Below are positions 32,260 to 44,370 of a DNA stretch of 64,000 nucleotides, one piece after another; the first letter of the stretch is position 1; every line of letters begins with the position of its first letter. Location of the stretch: the NCBI RefSeq assembly GCF_042477335.2, contig NC_091727.1, forward strand, positions 128,495,501 through 128,559,500, in the 5' to 3' direction. Origin of the DNA: Ovis canadensis. Taxonomy: Eukaryota; Chordata; Mammalia; Artiodactyla; Bovidae. A model generated the notes under the pieces. It did not search any database. It saw only the letters and a program-made list of their open reading frames with translations, and was not told the origin of the DNA. The position numbers were made by a program, and so were the translations under genes.

Positions 32260-32800
32260 GAATAAAAAGATCCTACAGATTTCTAATGGAAAAAAAAGTT
32301 TACCCTCAAATGCAAAAGAATCATGTTTATATAGAGTTTATCAATATCAGATGCTAGAAGATGATAGAACAATACCTACAAAGTTCTGAGGGATAATCAC
32401 TTTGAGCCTAGAATTTTCTACCAAACAATAATAGCAACTAAGTAAAGTGTTAGTTACTCAGTCGTGTCTGACCTCATGGACTGCAGCCTACCAGGCTCCC
32501 CTGTCCATGGGATTTCCTAGGCAAAAATACTGGAGTGGGTTGTCATTTCCTTCTCCAGGGGATCTTCCTGATCCAGGGATGAAACCCGAGTCTCCTGAAT
32601 TGCAGGCAGATTCTTTACCATCTGAGCCTAAGAATGATAAAATAAAGACATTCTTAGATATGAAAAGACTGAGAAAGTTGATCTCCTAGGCATCCTTTCT
32701 TAGACATTCTTTACAAGATTGTTACAGCAAAATGAGAAAGTAAAGAAAAAGAAAGTTGTAGGATTTAATAAAAATAGATCTAAATCAGAAGAGTAAGGAA
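32260..32800 (+). mobile_element. Old L1 fragment split by Bov-tA
   Basis: The segments 32260-32437 and 32632-32800 read through, with 'gcctagaattttctaccaaacaataatagcaac' and 'gataaaataaagacattcttagatatgaaaagactgag'. This is the same L1M region as at 18400 and 26535. Confidence 0.7.
32440..32630 (-). mobile_element. Bov-tA SINE
   Basis: A minus-strand copy runs from 'agtgttagttactcagtcgtgtctgac' to 'tctttaccatctgagcc'. A small deletion near its start removes the 'tctttgtgac' segment. Confidence 0.92.
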
Positions 32801-32844
32801 AGAGAAATTCTAGGACAGTCACTGTGTAGTAGCTCACATTTGTT

Positions 32845-33278
32845 TTGTTTTGTTTTTTTATTTTTACTTTATTTTACTTTACAATACTGTATTGGTTTTG
32901 CCATACATTGACATGAATCCACCACGGGTGTACATGAGTTCCCAGTCATGAACTCCCCTCCCACCTCCCACCCCATATCATCTCTCTGGATCATCCCCGT
33001 GCACCAGCCCCAAGCATCCTGTATCCTGTATCGAACATAGACTGGCGATTCATTTCTTACATGATAATATACATGTTTCAATGCCATTCTCCCACATCAT
33101 TCCACCCTCTCCCTCTCTCTCAGAGTCCAAAAGTCCGTTCTATACATCTGTGTCTCTTTTGCTGTCTCGCATATAGGGTTATCCTTACCATCTTTCTAAA
33201 TTCCACATATATGTGTTAGTATACTGTATTGGTGTTTCCCTTTCTGGCTTACTTCAGTCTGTATAATCGGCTCCAGTT
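32845..33278 (-). mobile_element. Bovine-type L1 3' end
   Basis: The minus-strand 3' UTR and ORF2 terminus begin with a T-rich tract. The text 'ttggttttgccatacattgacatgaatcc' is characteristic. Confidence 0.93.
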
Positions 33279-33445
33279 TTTTTAAACTCTATTTTCATTG
33301 GAGGATAATTACTTTACAATGTTGTATTAGTTTCTTCTGTACAACAACATTAATCAGCCATAAGTATAAATATATTCCCTCCCTCTTGAGCCTCCCTCCC
33401 CTCTCCCATCCCACCCCTCTAGTTCATCACAGAGTAGCCCATATT
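33279..33445 (-). mobile_element. Second, older L1 3' end in tandem
   Basis: A second poly(T)-led L1 3' end ('ttttcattggaggataattactttac', 'aatcagccataagtat') directly follows the first in the same orientation. Either the younger copy inserted at the A-tail junction of the older one, or the reverse. Confidence 0.88.
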
Positions 33446-34407
33446 TCAAATTAGAAGTAGAAAAGGACTCTGGGAGACCTGTCACTAGCATTGGTGTACC
33501 AAGGGCCAGGGCATTACGAGTCATTTTCTCTGGGTGTAGGCAATAAGAAGATACAATTTTATAGAGGATTAAAAACTATAGTTAAACTGAATAAAGTTAG
33601 TCAGCTTTTTGTTAACATCATGTACCAGAAATTCTAAAACATGTCAAGGATAAATACTCCTCCCTAAAAAAAACCTTTTTTAGTCCAAGTTCTAAACAAT
33701 TGTTGCAGTGACTGTTGAGTCATGGTAACTGCTCCCACCACCCTGCCCTGGGTATACCAACAGTATGCAGCAAAAAAAAAGGGGGGGGGGAGGGCGGGAC
33801 ACTGATATCATAATTGAATGTTTAAAACAACTTGAGGATATGATCAAGGCAACGGGTAGAGTATAAAAATACAAGAATCTATTCGAACTTGATCCTCAAA
33901 TTATTCTCCATTGAATGATACAGGAACATAATATCATTCTGTAGAGAAGCGGTTACTATTCCAGCACAGTTTGACTATACAGTGAAAACTATAGCTATGA
34001 TCATATAAAGACTGTCTGCTGGTATTCAACTTTTGGAATCAATAAATAAGTTTAATTATAGCACACTTAAATATGATAACATAACACAATGTAAATGTTA
34101 TCAATCTTAACAATGTAAAAATAAAGGTATAACTGAAATGGTTAAAAGGAGATGATGAGGAACATTGAAAAAATGAATGGGAGTGTTAATGTCTTCATCT
34201 TACAAAGTGGGGAATCAAAAAACATGGAACCAGAGATTGAAATTCATTTCAGAGGTAACTGGTGGCAGAACTGAGACTAGGGCTATACATTACATAGGGA
34301 GAGGGAGAGTTGGACAGGGATTTATGTAAACTAACCATTCACTTATCTAGCAGAGCAGGACTTCAATAGACAATGCTGAAAATCAATTAAGAAATAATAA
34401 ACCTAGG
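33446..34407. other. Unassigned stretch with a possible MIR trace
   Basis: No gene is seen. An A9-G10 junction lies at 33772-33790. Around 34190-34290 the text 'cttcatcttacaaagtggggaatc...ggtggcagaactgagac' weakly resembles MIR. Confidence 0.4.
33772..33790. repeat. A9-G10 homopolymer junction
   Basis: Nine A followed directly by ten G, then an interrupted G-rich tract to 33799. Structurally similar to 484-514. Confidence 0.9.
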
Positions 34408-34410
34408 GAC

Positions 34411-34490
34411 TTCCACTGCGGAGGGTGCAGGTTTGATCCCTAGTCAAAGAACTAAGATACTTCATGCCTCACAGCAAAAATTTTTTTAAA
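34411..34490 (+). mobile_element. CHR-type tRNA SINE, partial
   Basis: 'agggacttccactgcggagggtgcaggtttgatccctag' followed by 'gaactaagatac' matches the cetartiodactyl CHR SINE. It ends in an A-rich tail. Confidence 0.8.
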
Positions 34491-34639
34491 GAAAGAATAA
34501 ACATATTACCTAAGACATATGGAGACAATGCTAGAAACTATTTAAACGTTTTAAAAGTTAAAAGTGTTCATCACTGGGGAGCCATGTCGAAAGTGGAAAG
34601 GGGAGAATTGCCTTTTTACCTTCAATTAAGCTCCTCTGT

Positions 34640-35118
34640 GATTACTTTGCCAACAAAGGGCCGTCTAGTCAAGGCTATGGTTTTTCCAGTAGTCATGTAT
34701 GGATGTGAGAGTTGGACTTCAAAGAAAGCTGAGTGCCAAAGAATTGATGGTTTTGAACTGTGGTGTTGCAGAAGACTCTTGAGAGTCCCTTGGACTGCAA
34801 GGAGATCCAACCAGTCCATCCTAAAGGAAATCAGTCCTGAATATTCATTGGCAGGACTGATGCTAAAGCTGAAACTCCAGTACTTTGGCCACCTGATGTG
34901 AAGAGCTGACTCATTTGAAAAGACCCTGATGCTGGGAAAGATTGAAGCCAGGAGGAGAAGGGGATGACAGAGGATGAGATGGTTGAATGGCATCACTGAC
35001 TGAATGGACATGAGTTTGGGTAAACTCCAGGAGTTGGTGATGGACAGGGAGGCCTGACGTGCTGCAGTCCATGGGGCCACAAAGAGTTGGACATGACTGA
35101 GTGCCTGAACTGAACTGT
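34640..35118 (+). mobile_element. BovB LINE 3' fragment
   Basis: It starts at the 'attactttgccaacaaagg' region and runs to 'tgcctgaactgaactg'. The frame 34464-34901 retains [16 protein letters not shown] text fused to non-BovB sequence upstream. Confidence 0.95.
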
Positions 35119-35531
35119 GATGTTTGATTTTTTAGCCACATATTTAACTGTATTACTTTGTGAAAAATTTCTAAAGTTTTAGAAAGGAGTAACTTTGAAG
35201 GATTTGACCATAAATTCTGTACAGAGGTTGAGCATACTCTATATACACTATGACATGTTATCTAAGAGTTCTTTAAAACTGTCTTAAGGGAGATAGCACA
35301 GCTCTGCAACTAATGTAACAGAGTCCTCACAAGACTATTAATTTCGTTTGTTTCATTCACTCAACAATACATGATGCTGAAGAGCAATAGGTTCTCCATA
35401 ATTCCACAAATTCATGCCATGGCTCCATTACATGTCGTAGATACAGGGCTCTGTGATAACCAGAGGTAGCAATGATAATGGCATATACTGTGCCCAATAT
35501 CAATGTTTAGACGGAGACCATTGCTTTACTT
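35119..35531. other. Unassigned sequence
   Basis: No gene or recognised repeat. Confidence 0.4.
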
Positions 35532-36180
35532 TGTTGTTGTTGTTCAGTAGCTAAGTTGTGTCTGACTATTGATGACCCCATAGACTAGCACACCAGGCTC
35601 CTCTGTCCTCTACTATCTCCCAGTTTGTTCAAATTCATGTCCGTTGAGTTGATGATGCTATCTAATCATCTCATCCTCTGTTGCCCCCTTCTCCTTTTGC
35701 CTTCAATCTTTCCCAACATCAGGGTCTTTTCCAATGAGTTGGCTCTTTGCATCAGGTGGCCAAAGTATTGGAGCTTCAGCTTCAGCATTAGTCCTTCCAA
35801 TGAATATTCAGGGCTGGTTTCCTTTAGGATAGACTGGTTTGGTCTCCTTGCAATCCAAATGACTCTCAAGAGTCTTCTCCAACACCACAATTTGAAAGCA
35901 TCAATTTTTCAGCACTCAGCCTTCTTTATGATCCAACTCTCACATCCATACATGACTACTGGAAAAACCATAGCTTTGACTATATGGACCTTTGTCGGCA
36001 AAGTGATGTCTCTGCTTTTTAATATGCTGTCTAGGTTTGACACAGCATTTCTTCCCAGGATCAAGCTTTTAATTTCATGGCTGCAGTTACTGTCCGCAGT
36101 GATTTTGGAGCCCAAGAAAATAAGATCTGTCACTGTCTCCACCTTTCTACCTTGTATTTGTCATGAAGTGAGGGGATTGG

Positions 36181-36412
36181 AGGGCTTCCCTGGTGGCTTA
36201 GTGGTAAAGAATACACCTGCAGTGGAGGATATGCAGGAGATGCGGGTTCGATCCCTGGGTCGGGAATTCCCCTGGAAGAGGGAATACCTACTTCAGTATT
36301 CTTGCCTGGAGAATCCCATGGACAGAGGAGCCTGACAGGCTACAGTGCAAAGGGTTGCAAAGGGTTGCAAAGAGTTGCACACTACTGAAGTGACTTCACA
36401 CACATGCATGCC
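36181..36412 (+). mobile_element. Bov-tA SINE inside BovB
   Basis: This plus-strand copy has a good B-box, GGTTCGATCC, near 36244. Imperfect target duplication 'gaggggattgga' before and 'gatgggactgga' after. A 10-base 'aaagggttgc' unit is repeated near its 3' end (36348-36370). Confidence 0.92.
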
Positions 36413-36702
36413 TGATGGGACTGGATGCCATGATCTTAATTTTTTGAATGTTGAGTTTCAAGCCAGCTTTTACACTTTCTTCTTTCACCTCATCAAGAGG
36501 CTCTTTTGTTCCTGTTCGCTTTCTGCTGTTAGAGCAGTATCATCTGTATATCTGAGGTGGTTTATATTTCTCCCAGAAATCTTTATTCCAGCCTGGCATT
36601 TCATATGATGTACTCTGCTTATATGTTAACTAAGCAGGATGACAATACACAGCCCTGTTGTACTTCTTTCCCTATTTTGAACCAGTCAATTGTTCCAGGT
36701 GG

Positions 36703-36983
36703 TTTTTTTTTTTTTGCAAATATAAATGAGTATTTACTATATAAACAGTCATAATAAAAACTTCTGGTCTTTATAAAATGCAGAAAAATATATGACAAAA
36801 GTAAAGAATACATTTGAATCAGTTCTAATGAGGGGGATGAAACTGGAGCCGATTATACAGAGTGAAGTAAGCCAGAAAGAAAAACACCAATACAACATAC
36901 TAACACATATATGTGAAATTTAGAAAGATGGTAATGATAACCCTGTATGCAAGACAGCAAAAGAGACACAGATGTATAGACCA
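36703..36983. mobile_element. Chimeric insertion: poly(T)-led unknown segment joined to sense L1
   Basis: Between two BovB halves, 36703-36799 starts with a T-run and matches no L1 3' end. The segment 36800-36983 is plus-strand L1 (ORF2 end and 3' UTR, 'gaagtaagccagaaagaaaaacacc') without a 3' tail. The opposite polarities fit a twin-primed insertion in which the tail side carries non-L1 sequence. Confidence 0.7.
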
Positions 36984-37027
36984 CGTCCAGTTTTAACTGT
37001 TGCTTCCTGACCCACATACAGGTTTCT

Positions 37028-39005
37028 AAAATGAATGCATTTTAGCATGTGAATCTTCGGGAGCAGGCTGATTAATTTTGGACTCTTTAAGATAACTCCT
37101 ATGATCTGTTTTATGTAAATGATTTTTTCTTGTAATATAGACAATCTGTTAAGGTATTTAATAGTCTTATTAAACAATTGGTTTATCCACTGTACTGCTC
37201 AGAGTTTTCAGAACAAAAAATAAGGAATGTCATCCTCACAATCATAAAAATGTTAGTATTGAGTACCACTAAGCCAGACAATGGACAAATTGTTTAAAAA
37301 TGTTTATAGCTACCAAACTATTCTGAAACTAACTTGAACGATTTTAGTGTACAACCATAGTTACTTAGAGGAATGAAAGCAGTGACAAAGCATATAACCA
37401 TCTCATGGGTAAGGGTTTTATTACTAGAATATATAAAGTTTGAAGTTTTTTATAAACAACAGTTCTGTAAACAGTGTTTTTACTTTATTGTCCATATTTA
37501 AAATTTTAACTTGTAACTTATGACCCTGCTATTATGGGATTATATTAGAAGAATTATTCCTAGCTATTCCCTTCTTATATATTTCCTTTTTTCTTTTTCA
37601 TCTTCTTTTATTTTCTACTGTATTACTCATTTTGTCTTTCTTTCTTTCTTTTTCTCTTACCCAAGCCTTAGGCCTACCACTGGCACCCAGTGGCACCCCA
37701 AGGCATTGCTGATTGCACTCAACTATTTTAAGTGATTACTGACCATTGTCATTATTTCTTTGCTAAGAAAAGATCTTTTTCTATTTTAGTTGTATCATCA
37801 AAATTCTCCCCTAACTTTAATTTCTCCTCGTCTATAATACATGACTTTGTTTTAAGGTGTCACTGTTCTGTTGTCTCTTTTATTAGCACATTTTCCAGTA
37901 CATCATTATCTCCAATCTTCATTCAAAATGTCTTTAAGATGGTTAAAATATATCAGTTCATTTAACTTTTCCCCTTGAGTTGGAGTCACAACTGTCTTTG
38001 ACTGTTCTTCGAAATACTTATCTTCTTATGAACTTAGTTTTTAGGTATGAGAAGTGAGAAATAATGCAGTGGCTTAAGAAAATAAACTTGAAGGTCTAGC
38101 CACACCTTGGCAAACAACTCCAAATGAGATGTTTATTAGAAAATCCTAGTCCTTCAAAAGGGAATTGCCAATGAGGTGAGAAAATGGGTTTGTGAGCTGA
38201 AGGGGTCTGCTAATCGAAATCAACACTAGTTTCTAGTTTCTGTTTATAAAGGCAGGTCAGAGAGATACCTTGAGAGCTTCCATTCTAGTGTCTAGTTAGT
38301 ACACTTCTGAAAGGATACTGGACACTTTTCAGCCACTTCTCCAAAAAGATAACCTTGAAACAGCCCAAATACAGCAGATTTCTGTATGAAGCTTCCTCAA
38401 GCCTACTTTAATTTTCTATCGGGAGAAAAATTGCCCATGTGGATGTCATTCTAAGTAAACACTGGCACTTACTTTATTTTCCAAAACTCACCCACTGAAG
38501 ATAATTTAAAAATAAGATTTATCCTCCTACTGCTATATTAGTATTTATCTTCTATTGTACTGAATGTTTTCCTCAGAGAAATATTTTCTTGGCTGACAAG
38601 TATAGAGAGGGAATACCATACCCTCTCACGACAACCCCCTCTGTCAGAAAAGAACATTGTGTCGTGCAGTCAGTTCTTAATTAACTGGGGTTATGGGAAG
38701 CGGGCAAAGTATGGATTAAGTGTAATTCTACAGGTAAGTCCTACAGTTCATTTTTATCCTTTAATTTCAACCTCTTTCCTAATCACAACTTGTATCAGAG
38801 TTCTCAACAATTAAGTAAATACAGAGATTTGTTTCACTTCCTTTCTTATCCCCATCTAATGAACAGGAAAATGGAAAGTGGGAAATGAGGGGAAGAGGTA
38901 TTATCTACTAATATGATAATCAGTCATTGGATCTAAAAGAGCAGTCTGTATTGGCTCATTAGATAGCCTTAGTTTCTTCCTGATGTTTCCAGACTTTCAT
39001 CAATT
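37028..39005. other. Low-repeat stretch without a recognised gene
   Basis: Nearly 2 kb contains no ruminant SINE or LINE. A pyrimidine-rich tract lies at about 37560-37660. The text around 38640-38740 looks single copy and contains CAGGTAAGT (38731-38739), a perfect match to a 5' splice site. No partnering exon or long ORF is visible. Confidence 0.4.
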
Positions 39006-39912
39006 TCAAAAAATTAATTTATTTATTTTTATTGGAGACTAATTACTTTACAATATTGTGGTGGTTTTTGCCATACATTGACATCAATCAGCCGGAGGTG
39101 TATATGTGTCCCCCATCCTGAGCCTCCTCCCACTTCCCTCCCCATCCCATCCCTTTGGGTTGTCCCAGTACACCAGTGCCCTGCTTCATGCATTGAACTT
39201 GGACTGGTGATCTATTTCACTTATGGTAATATACATGTTTCAATACTATTCTCTCAGATCATCCCACCCTCGCCTTCTCCCACTGAGTCCAACAGTCTGT
39301 TCTTTATATCTGTGTCTCTTTTGCTGTCTTGCATATAGGGTCATCATTACCATTTTTATAAATTCCATATATATGCATTAATATACTGGATTGGTGTTTT
39401 TCTTTCTGACTTACTTCACTCTGTATATATAGGCTCCAGTTTCATCCATCTCATTAGAACTGATTCAAATGCCTTCTTTTTAATAGCTGAGTAATATTGC
39501 ACTGTGTATATGTACCACAGCTTTCTTATCCATTCATCTGCTGATGGGCATCTAGGTTGCTTCCATGTCCTGGCTATTATAAACAGTGCTGGGATGAACA
39601 TTGGGGTACACGTGTCTCTTTCAATTCTGGTTTCCTTGGTGTGTATGCCCAGCAGTGGGATTGCTGGGTCATATGGCAGATCTGTTTTCAGTTTTTTAAG
39701 GAATCCCCACACTGTTCTCCATAGTGGCTGTACTAGTCTGCCTTCCCACTAACAGTGTAAGAGGGTTCCCTTTTCTCCATACCCTCTCCAGCATTTATTG
39801 TTTGTAGATTTTTTGATAGCAGCCATTCTGAGAGGCATGAAATGGTATCTCATTGTGGTTTTGATTTGCATTTATCTGATAATAAGTGATGTTGAGCATT
39901 TTTTCATGTGTT
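39006..39912 (-). mobile_element. Bovine-type L1, 5'-truncated
   Basis: The minus strand carries the 3' UTR and ORF2 C-terminus (ORF 39416-39712, 98 codons, with [19 protein letters not shown]). It starts with T-rich sequence at about 39006. Confidence 0.94.
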
Positions 39913-39975
39913 TGTCCCAAGCTTTCGTCATTAAGACTGGGCCCCAAATCAGGAATCAGAAGAACAAAGCTGTGG

Positions 39976-40275
39976 TCAATTTTTTTTTCTTTTTTTAAAA
40001 ATATAAATTGATTCATTTTAATTAGAGGTTAATTACTTTATAATATTGTATTGGTTTTGCCATACATCAACATGAATCTGCCACAGGTATACACATGTTC
40101 CCCATCCTGAACCCCCCCTCCCTCCTCCCTCCCCATACCATCCCTCTGGGTTGTCTCATTGCACCTATTATACAGAGTGAAGTAAGCCAGAAAGAAAAAC
40201 ACCAATACAGTATACTAATGCATATATATGGAATTTAGAAAGATGGTAACGATAACCCTGTATGCAAGACAGTAA
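39976..40275. mobile_element. L1 3' end with 5' inversion (twin priming)
   Basis: From 39976 to about 40163 the L1 3' end is on the minus strand, led by poly(T). From about 40164 to 40275 an upstream L1 segment is on the plus strand ('tatacagagtgaagtaagccagaaag'). The junction keeps only a few shared bases. Confidence 0.9.
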
Positions 40276-41265
40276 ATTTTTAAAAATCCAGAATCACATC
40301 AGACGCATGAAATATAGCTTTTAGATACATAGCTCTGGCATCCAAAACTACCAATGTAGGCAGTTTTGGTGTTAAAATTGCTTTTGTTTTCCTGAGCAAT
40401 TTTTTTTTTTTTTTTTTGCTCCCTGGTTTTTATTTCCAATATATGAAAGAGGGATTCCTTCAAACTACTCTAGGGTTAGTTTGAAGAAAAATTCTAATCA
40501 CTAAAGAGCATATTTGATTTAAAAAAGAAAGAAAGAAATATACCCTCAATGTGTGCCCGGGTCATTCCGCTGTCTTCTCTGGGGGTTGTGAGTGATCCCA
40601 GGACTGCATGTTGGTCTCCCCTTCCTGGCGCAAATAGTCAAAGCAAGTGCATATGTGAACTGTGTGCTCATAAATAAGATAGCTCAAAATGGGAGTATTT
40701 TTCCCATTTCTGCCAAAGAATCCTTACTTAGATTGGAATTTCCCTTTCTCTTGACCTTATTCACTTCCTATCTGTAAAACAAGGAGTTTGGATTGGATTA
40801 TCTCTAAGGTACCATCTAACTCTGAGTTTCTGATGCTGCTTGTAAAAACTTGCAACTTTACCCTTTCTCTTCCTTACTTCAAGCCTTGCCTTCAGCAGAA
40901 AAATCAAAAAGTTGAAAGTCAGTTCATGCTATATTGCTGCATTTTCTTTTTATAAAAAGCAGTAGTTTTATCTTTTCCTTTGGGCACTTTTATTATACTT
41001 TGAAAACCAAAAATAAATATTGGAATTAATGTGGGTACTAACTATACTTTCTGTGCTCCAGTCCAATCTATATGCTTGGTAGTCAAACAAATTTTACCCA
41101 GGTGAGTCCATATGTTAAAAGAAACTACAAAGAGTAAAATACCACTTTACAGTGCTGAGTCATTGTCTTGGTAACAAACAAACAGCATCTTTTTCAGTAA
41201 AGAGAACGATGTCATTCTTATTTAAGAAGAGCTTACATATTTGGAAAAAATGAATTGGTATCACC
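40276..41265. other. Mostly unassigned, poly(T) tract
   Basis: An 18-base T run lies at about 40400-40417 and a short GAAA repeat near 40525-40538. The segment 40745-40835 ('atctgtaaaacaaggagtttggattggattatctctaagg') resembles an ancient mammalian repeat I cannot name. No gene is seen. Confidence 0.4.
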
Positions 41266-41466
41266 TGGGCTTCTGTGGTGGCTCAGATGGTAAAGAATCT
41301 GTCCGCAACACAGGAGACTCCAGTTTGATCCCTGGGTTGGGAAGATCACCTGGAGAAGGGAATGACTATTCACTCCAGTATTCTTGCCTGGAGAATTCCA
41401 TGGACAGAGAGGCCTGGTGGGCTACTGTCCATGGGGTCACAGAGTCGGACATGACTGAGCAAACAT
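41266..41466 (+). mobile_element. Bov-tA SINE
   Basis: A full-length plus-strand copy, from 'ctgggcttctgtggtggctcag' to 'gtcggacatgactgagc'. Confidence 0.94.
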
Positions 41467-41544
41467 AGGCATATAGACCATGGACAGCAATCTGCAATGA
41501 TTTTCTTAAACCAGTTTAGTAGGGACAAAAAGACATGCTAAATG

Positions 41545-41925
41545 TTATGTGGCAGCCTGGATGGGAGGGGAGTTTGGGGGAGAATGGATACATGTATATG
41601 CATGGCTGAGTCCCTTTGCAGTTCACCTAAAATTATCACAATATTGTTAATTGGCTATACGTGCTAAGTCGCTTCAGTGTGTCTGCTTTTTTGCAACTCT
41701 ATGGACTGTAGCCTGCCAGGCTCCTCTGTCCATGGGGAGTTTCCAGGCGAGAATACTGGAGAGGGTTGCCATGCCCTCCTCCAGGGGATCTTTCCCACCC
41801 AGGGATTGAACACAAGTCTCCTGCAGCTCCTGCACTGCAGGCAGATTCCTTACCCCTGAGCCACCAGGGAGGTCTGTTAATTGGCTATACCCCAAAACAA
41901 AATAAAAAGTGTTTTTTTTTTTTAA
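41545..41925 (+). mobile_element. L1 3' end split by Bov-tA
   Basis: The text 'ggatgggaggggagtttgggggagaatgg...gctgagtccctttgcagttcacc' is a ruminant L1 3' UTR variant. It resumes at 41875 ('ttaattggctataccccaaaacaaaataaaaag'). Confidence 0.85.
41661..41874 (-). mobile_element. Bov-tA SINE with perfect 16-base target duplication
   Basis: A minus-strand copy bounded by TGTTAATTGGCTATAC at 41645-41660 and 41875-41890. Confidence 0.97.
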
Positions 41926-42151
41926 AGACATGTAAATAGGTATGTGCAAAAAAAAAAAATACAAAACCCTGTGTTTTATATATGGCATAGAAGGGATTAT
42001 GAAGGATTATGAAGCAGTCTGAACTCGAGGCAAGAAAGGGTGATCAGAACAGAGAGTGTAAGTAAGGATTCATGGGGAAGATGGGAGAGTAAGCCTCAAG
42101 AGCCAGATCATAAAAGACTTTATACATTCCAATAATACATAGCATCAAAAA

Positions 42152-42275
42152 TAGCATCACTGACTCAGTGGACATGAATTTGAGCAAATTCTGGGTGATA
42201 GTGGAGGACAGAAGAGCCTGGCCTACTGCAGTCCATGGGGTTGGAGAGTCAGGCACAACTTAGTGATTGAACAAC
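42152..42275 (+). mobile_element. BovB LINE, terminal 120 bases
   Basis: 'atcactgactcagtggacatgaatttgagcaaa' through 'gtgattgaacaaca' matches the extreme BovB 3' end of an older subfamily. Confidence 0.85.
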
Positions 42276-43844
42276 AAATTACAGTAAAAATTTTTGCTTG
42301 ATCCTATAGGCTAGTGTGTCCCAAAGCAGGCTTATACATATGAGGGATGCTATAAGGTGATATATGGATTACCTTGTTATTTTAATAGTATTTATTTCAA
42401 CACATATTAGAAAAATAGCAGATCTTCAAACTTGACTTTACCAGTATAATTGCTCAGGGGAAAGCTAAAATTATTTTCAATGAATAAATTTAAAGAAAAA
42501 TATTACCTAAATAATAGTACAGATGGTACACAGATATGGCAAGAAAAATTATGAGGGTGATGAACAAATGACTGATATTTGGGAAAGAGTTCTACATGGG
42601 GGCTGTTGGAGGGTTTTAAATAGGGGGTATTATAAGATTTATTGTTTTATTTAGAAAGATCAATTGCCTATAGCATGGAGGATAGATAAAAGAGGGGACA
42701 AGTTAGGAGAGTATTGCTGTAAAATCTGAACTAAGGCAGTAGCAGTGAGACCAGGAGTACATATAGATATGAAGGCAGTTAAGTAGACAGCATCTATAAT
42801 GCTTGGTTAATAGGTGTTTTAATCCATGATCCAAACGAGAAAATAAAAATAAAATCCACTCTAGGTATTTAACCTATTTAACCAGTGTTACAATTTGTAA
42901 CATTGAAGATGTTAGAACTGAGATGACACTCAGGGATGTTGAAGCTACACAGAGATTAGCAACAGCAGGAATCCCCTGAGACTCCCAAGGCTAAAAGGAC
43001 AAGAAGAGATATTGTCACTAAAGACAAAGAGCAGAGGTCACGCCATTGAAGCTGGAATCGTTGCAAGCCTGTCAAGTGTTAGCTGAAGACATGGAGGGGA
43101 CACAGCTGCTGCCCAAAACCACTGGATTGTCTTTTCCTCCCATCATCCAGTTTCCTATTGGTGTTTCCTATTGGTTGAATTTAATCAGAGCCTCTTAATA
43201 TAGAAAAATGGGAAACACAGCCTGCAGTGATCAACCCTCTGCAAAAAAAAGAGCAGAACAAAGAAAGGTAAGGAATGGATCTAAGGGCAATGGTAAGCCT
43301 ATGATTGGCACATTATGGGTGGGAAGTAGGGAAGAGAAAACCTAGTTTTATGGCTTGAATAACTGGTTAGTTAGTGTGGTTATTCTCTGAGAAGTATTAG
43401 AGTAGAATAAGTTTAAGATGAGTTCATTTCTTAAACTTTGAACTACATGGGAGGTATCTGTGAAACATTCAAGAGGATGGAGAAGACCAACAGGGAGTTA
43501 AAATACAGTAGGCAGAGCTGAGTGATGATAGAGATTGTAATAATTTATGACAGTTAACAGTATGAAAATAAATCGCTCAGGGATTTAGTATACATTAAGA
43601 AGAAAAAAGCCAAGGATTATGCTTTAGGGAAAACTAGCCTTAAAAGAACAAATAGAGGAAGAGAAGCCAGTAAAGGAGCCAGAGGAGGAACACTCAAAGA
43701 GGTAGGATTAAAAGTAATGCCTAAGGAGTCAGAGTAGGACACAGTCTCAAGAAGGGAATCTTTTTTTTTCAAATTTGTTGTTTTTGTGGACCATTTTCAC
43801 AGTCTTTATTGAATTTGTTACTATATTGCTTCTGATTGGATTTT
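42276..43844. other. Unassigned A/G-rich stretch
   Basis: About 1.6 kb of purine-rich sequence has no credible ORF. Its texture suggests a very old repeat, but I cannot name a family. Confidence 0.35.
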
Positions 43845-43968
43845 TTTAATGTTTTGGTTTTTTAGCCCAGAGGCATGTGGGATCTTAGCTCCCCAACCAG
43901 GGATTGAATCAGCACCCCCTGCACTGGAAGGCAAAGTCTTAATCACTGGACTGCCAGGGAAATCCCAA
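43845..43968 (-). mobile_element. CHR-type tRNA SINE
   Basis: On the plus strand it reads 'cagaggcatgtgggatcttagctccccaaccagggattgaatc' and ends 'cactggactgccagggaaatccc'. This is the reverse complement of the CHR SINE. Confidence 0.88.
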
Positions 43969-44092
43969 GAAGAGGATCTTACACACTGCCAAGTTCACCC
44001 AGCATGTTAAGTAATGTGAGAATCAGAAGAGTCCATTGGCTCTGACTGTTAGATCATTAGTGTCCTTTGCAAGAGCAGACTCAAGGGAGATT

Positions 44093-44370
44093 TAGGCAAT
44101 GGCACCCCGCTCCAGTACTCTTGCCTGGAAAATTCCAGGGACAGAGGAGCCTGGTAGGCTGCAGTCCATGCGGTCGCTAAGAGTCGGACATAACTGAGCG
44201 ACTTCACTTTCACTTTTCACTTTCATGCATTGGAGAAGGAAATGGCAACCCACTCCAGTGTTCTTGCCTGGAGAATCCCAGAGATGGGGAAGCCTGGTGG
44301 GCTGCCATCTATGGGGTCGCACAGAGTCGGACACAACTGAAGTGACTTAGCAGCAGCAGTAGCAGCAGCA
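44093..44370 (+). mobile_element. Bov-A2 dimeric SINE with imperfect AGC tail
   Basis: Both monomers and the 'cttcactttcacttttcactttcatgcattgg' linker are present. The tail 'agcagcagcagtagcagcagca' (44351-44370) carries one interruption. Confidence 0.96.

Larger units (their letters stand above)
35532..37027 (-). mobile_element. BovB LINE split by two insertions
   Basis: Three BovB pieces in order, 35532-36180, 36413-36702 and 36984-37027, are separated by a Bov-tA and by a chimeric L1-containing insertion. The first piece has a frame (35909-36142) with DLIFLGSKITADSNCSHE. Overall identity to the young copies is lower, so this copy is older. Confidence 0.92.
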
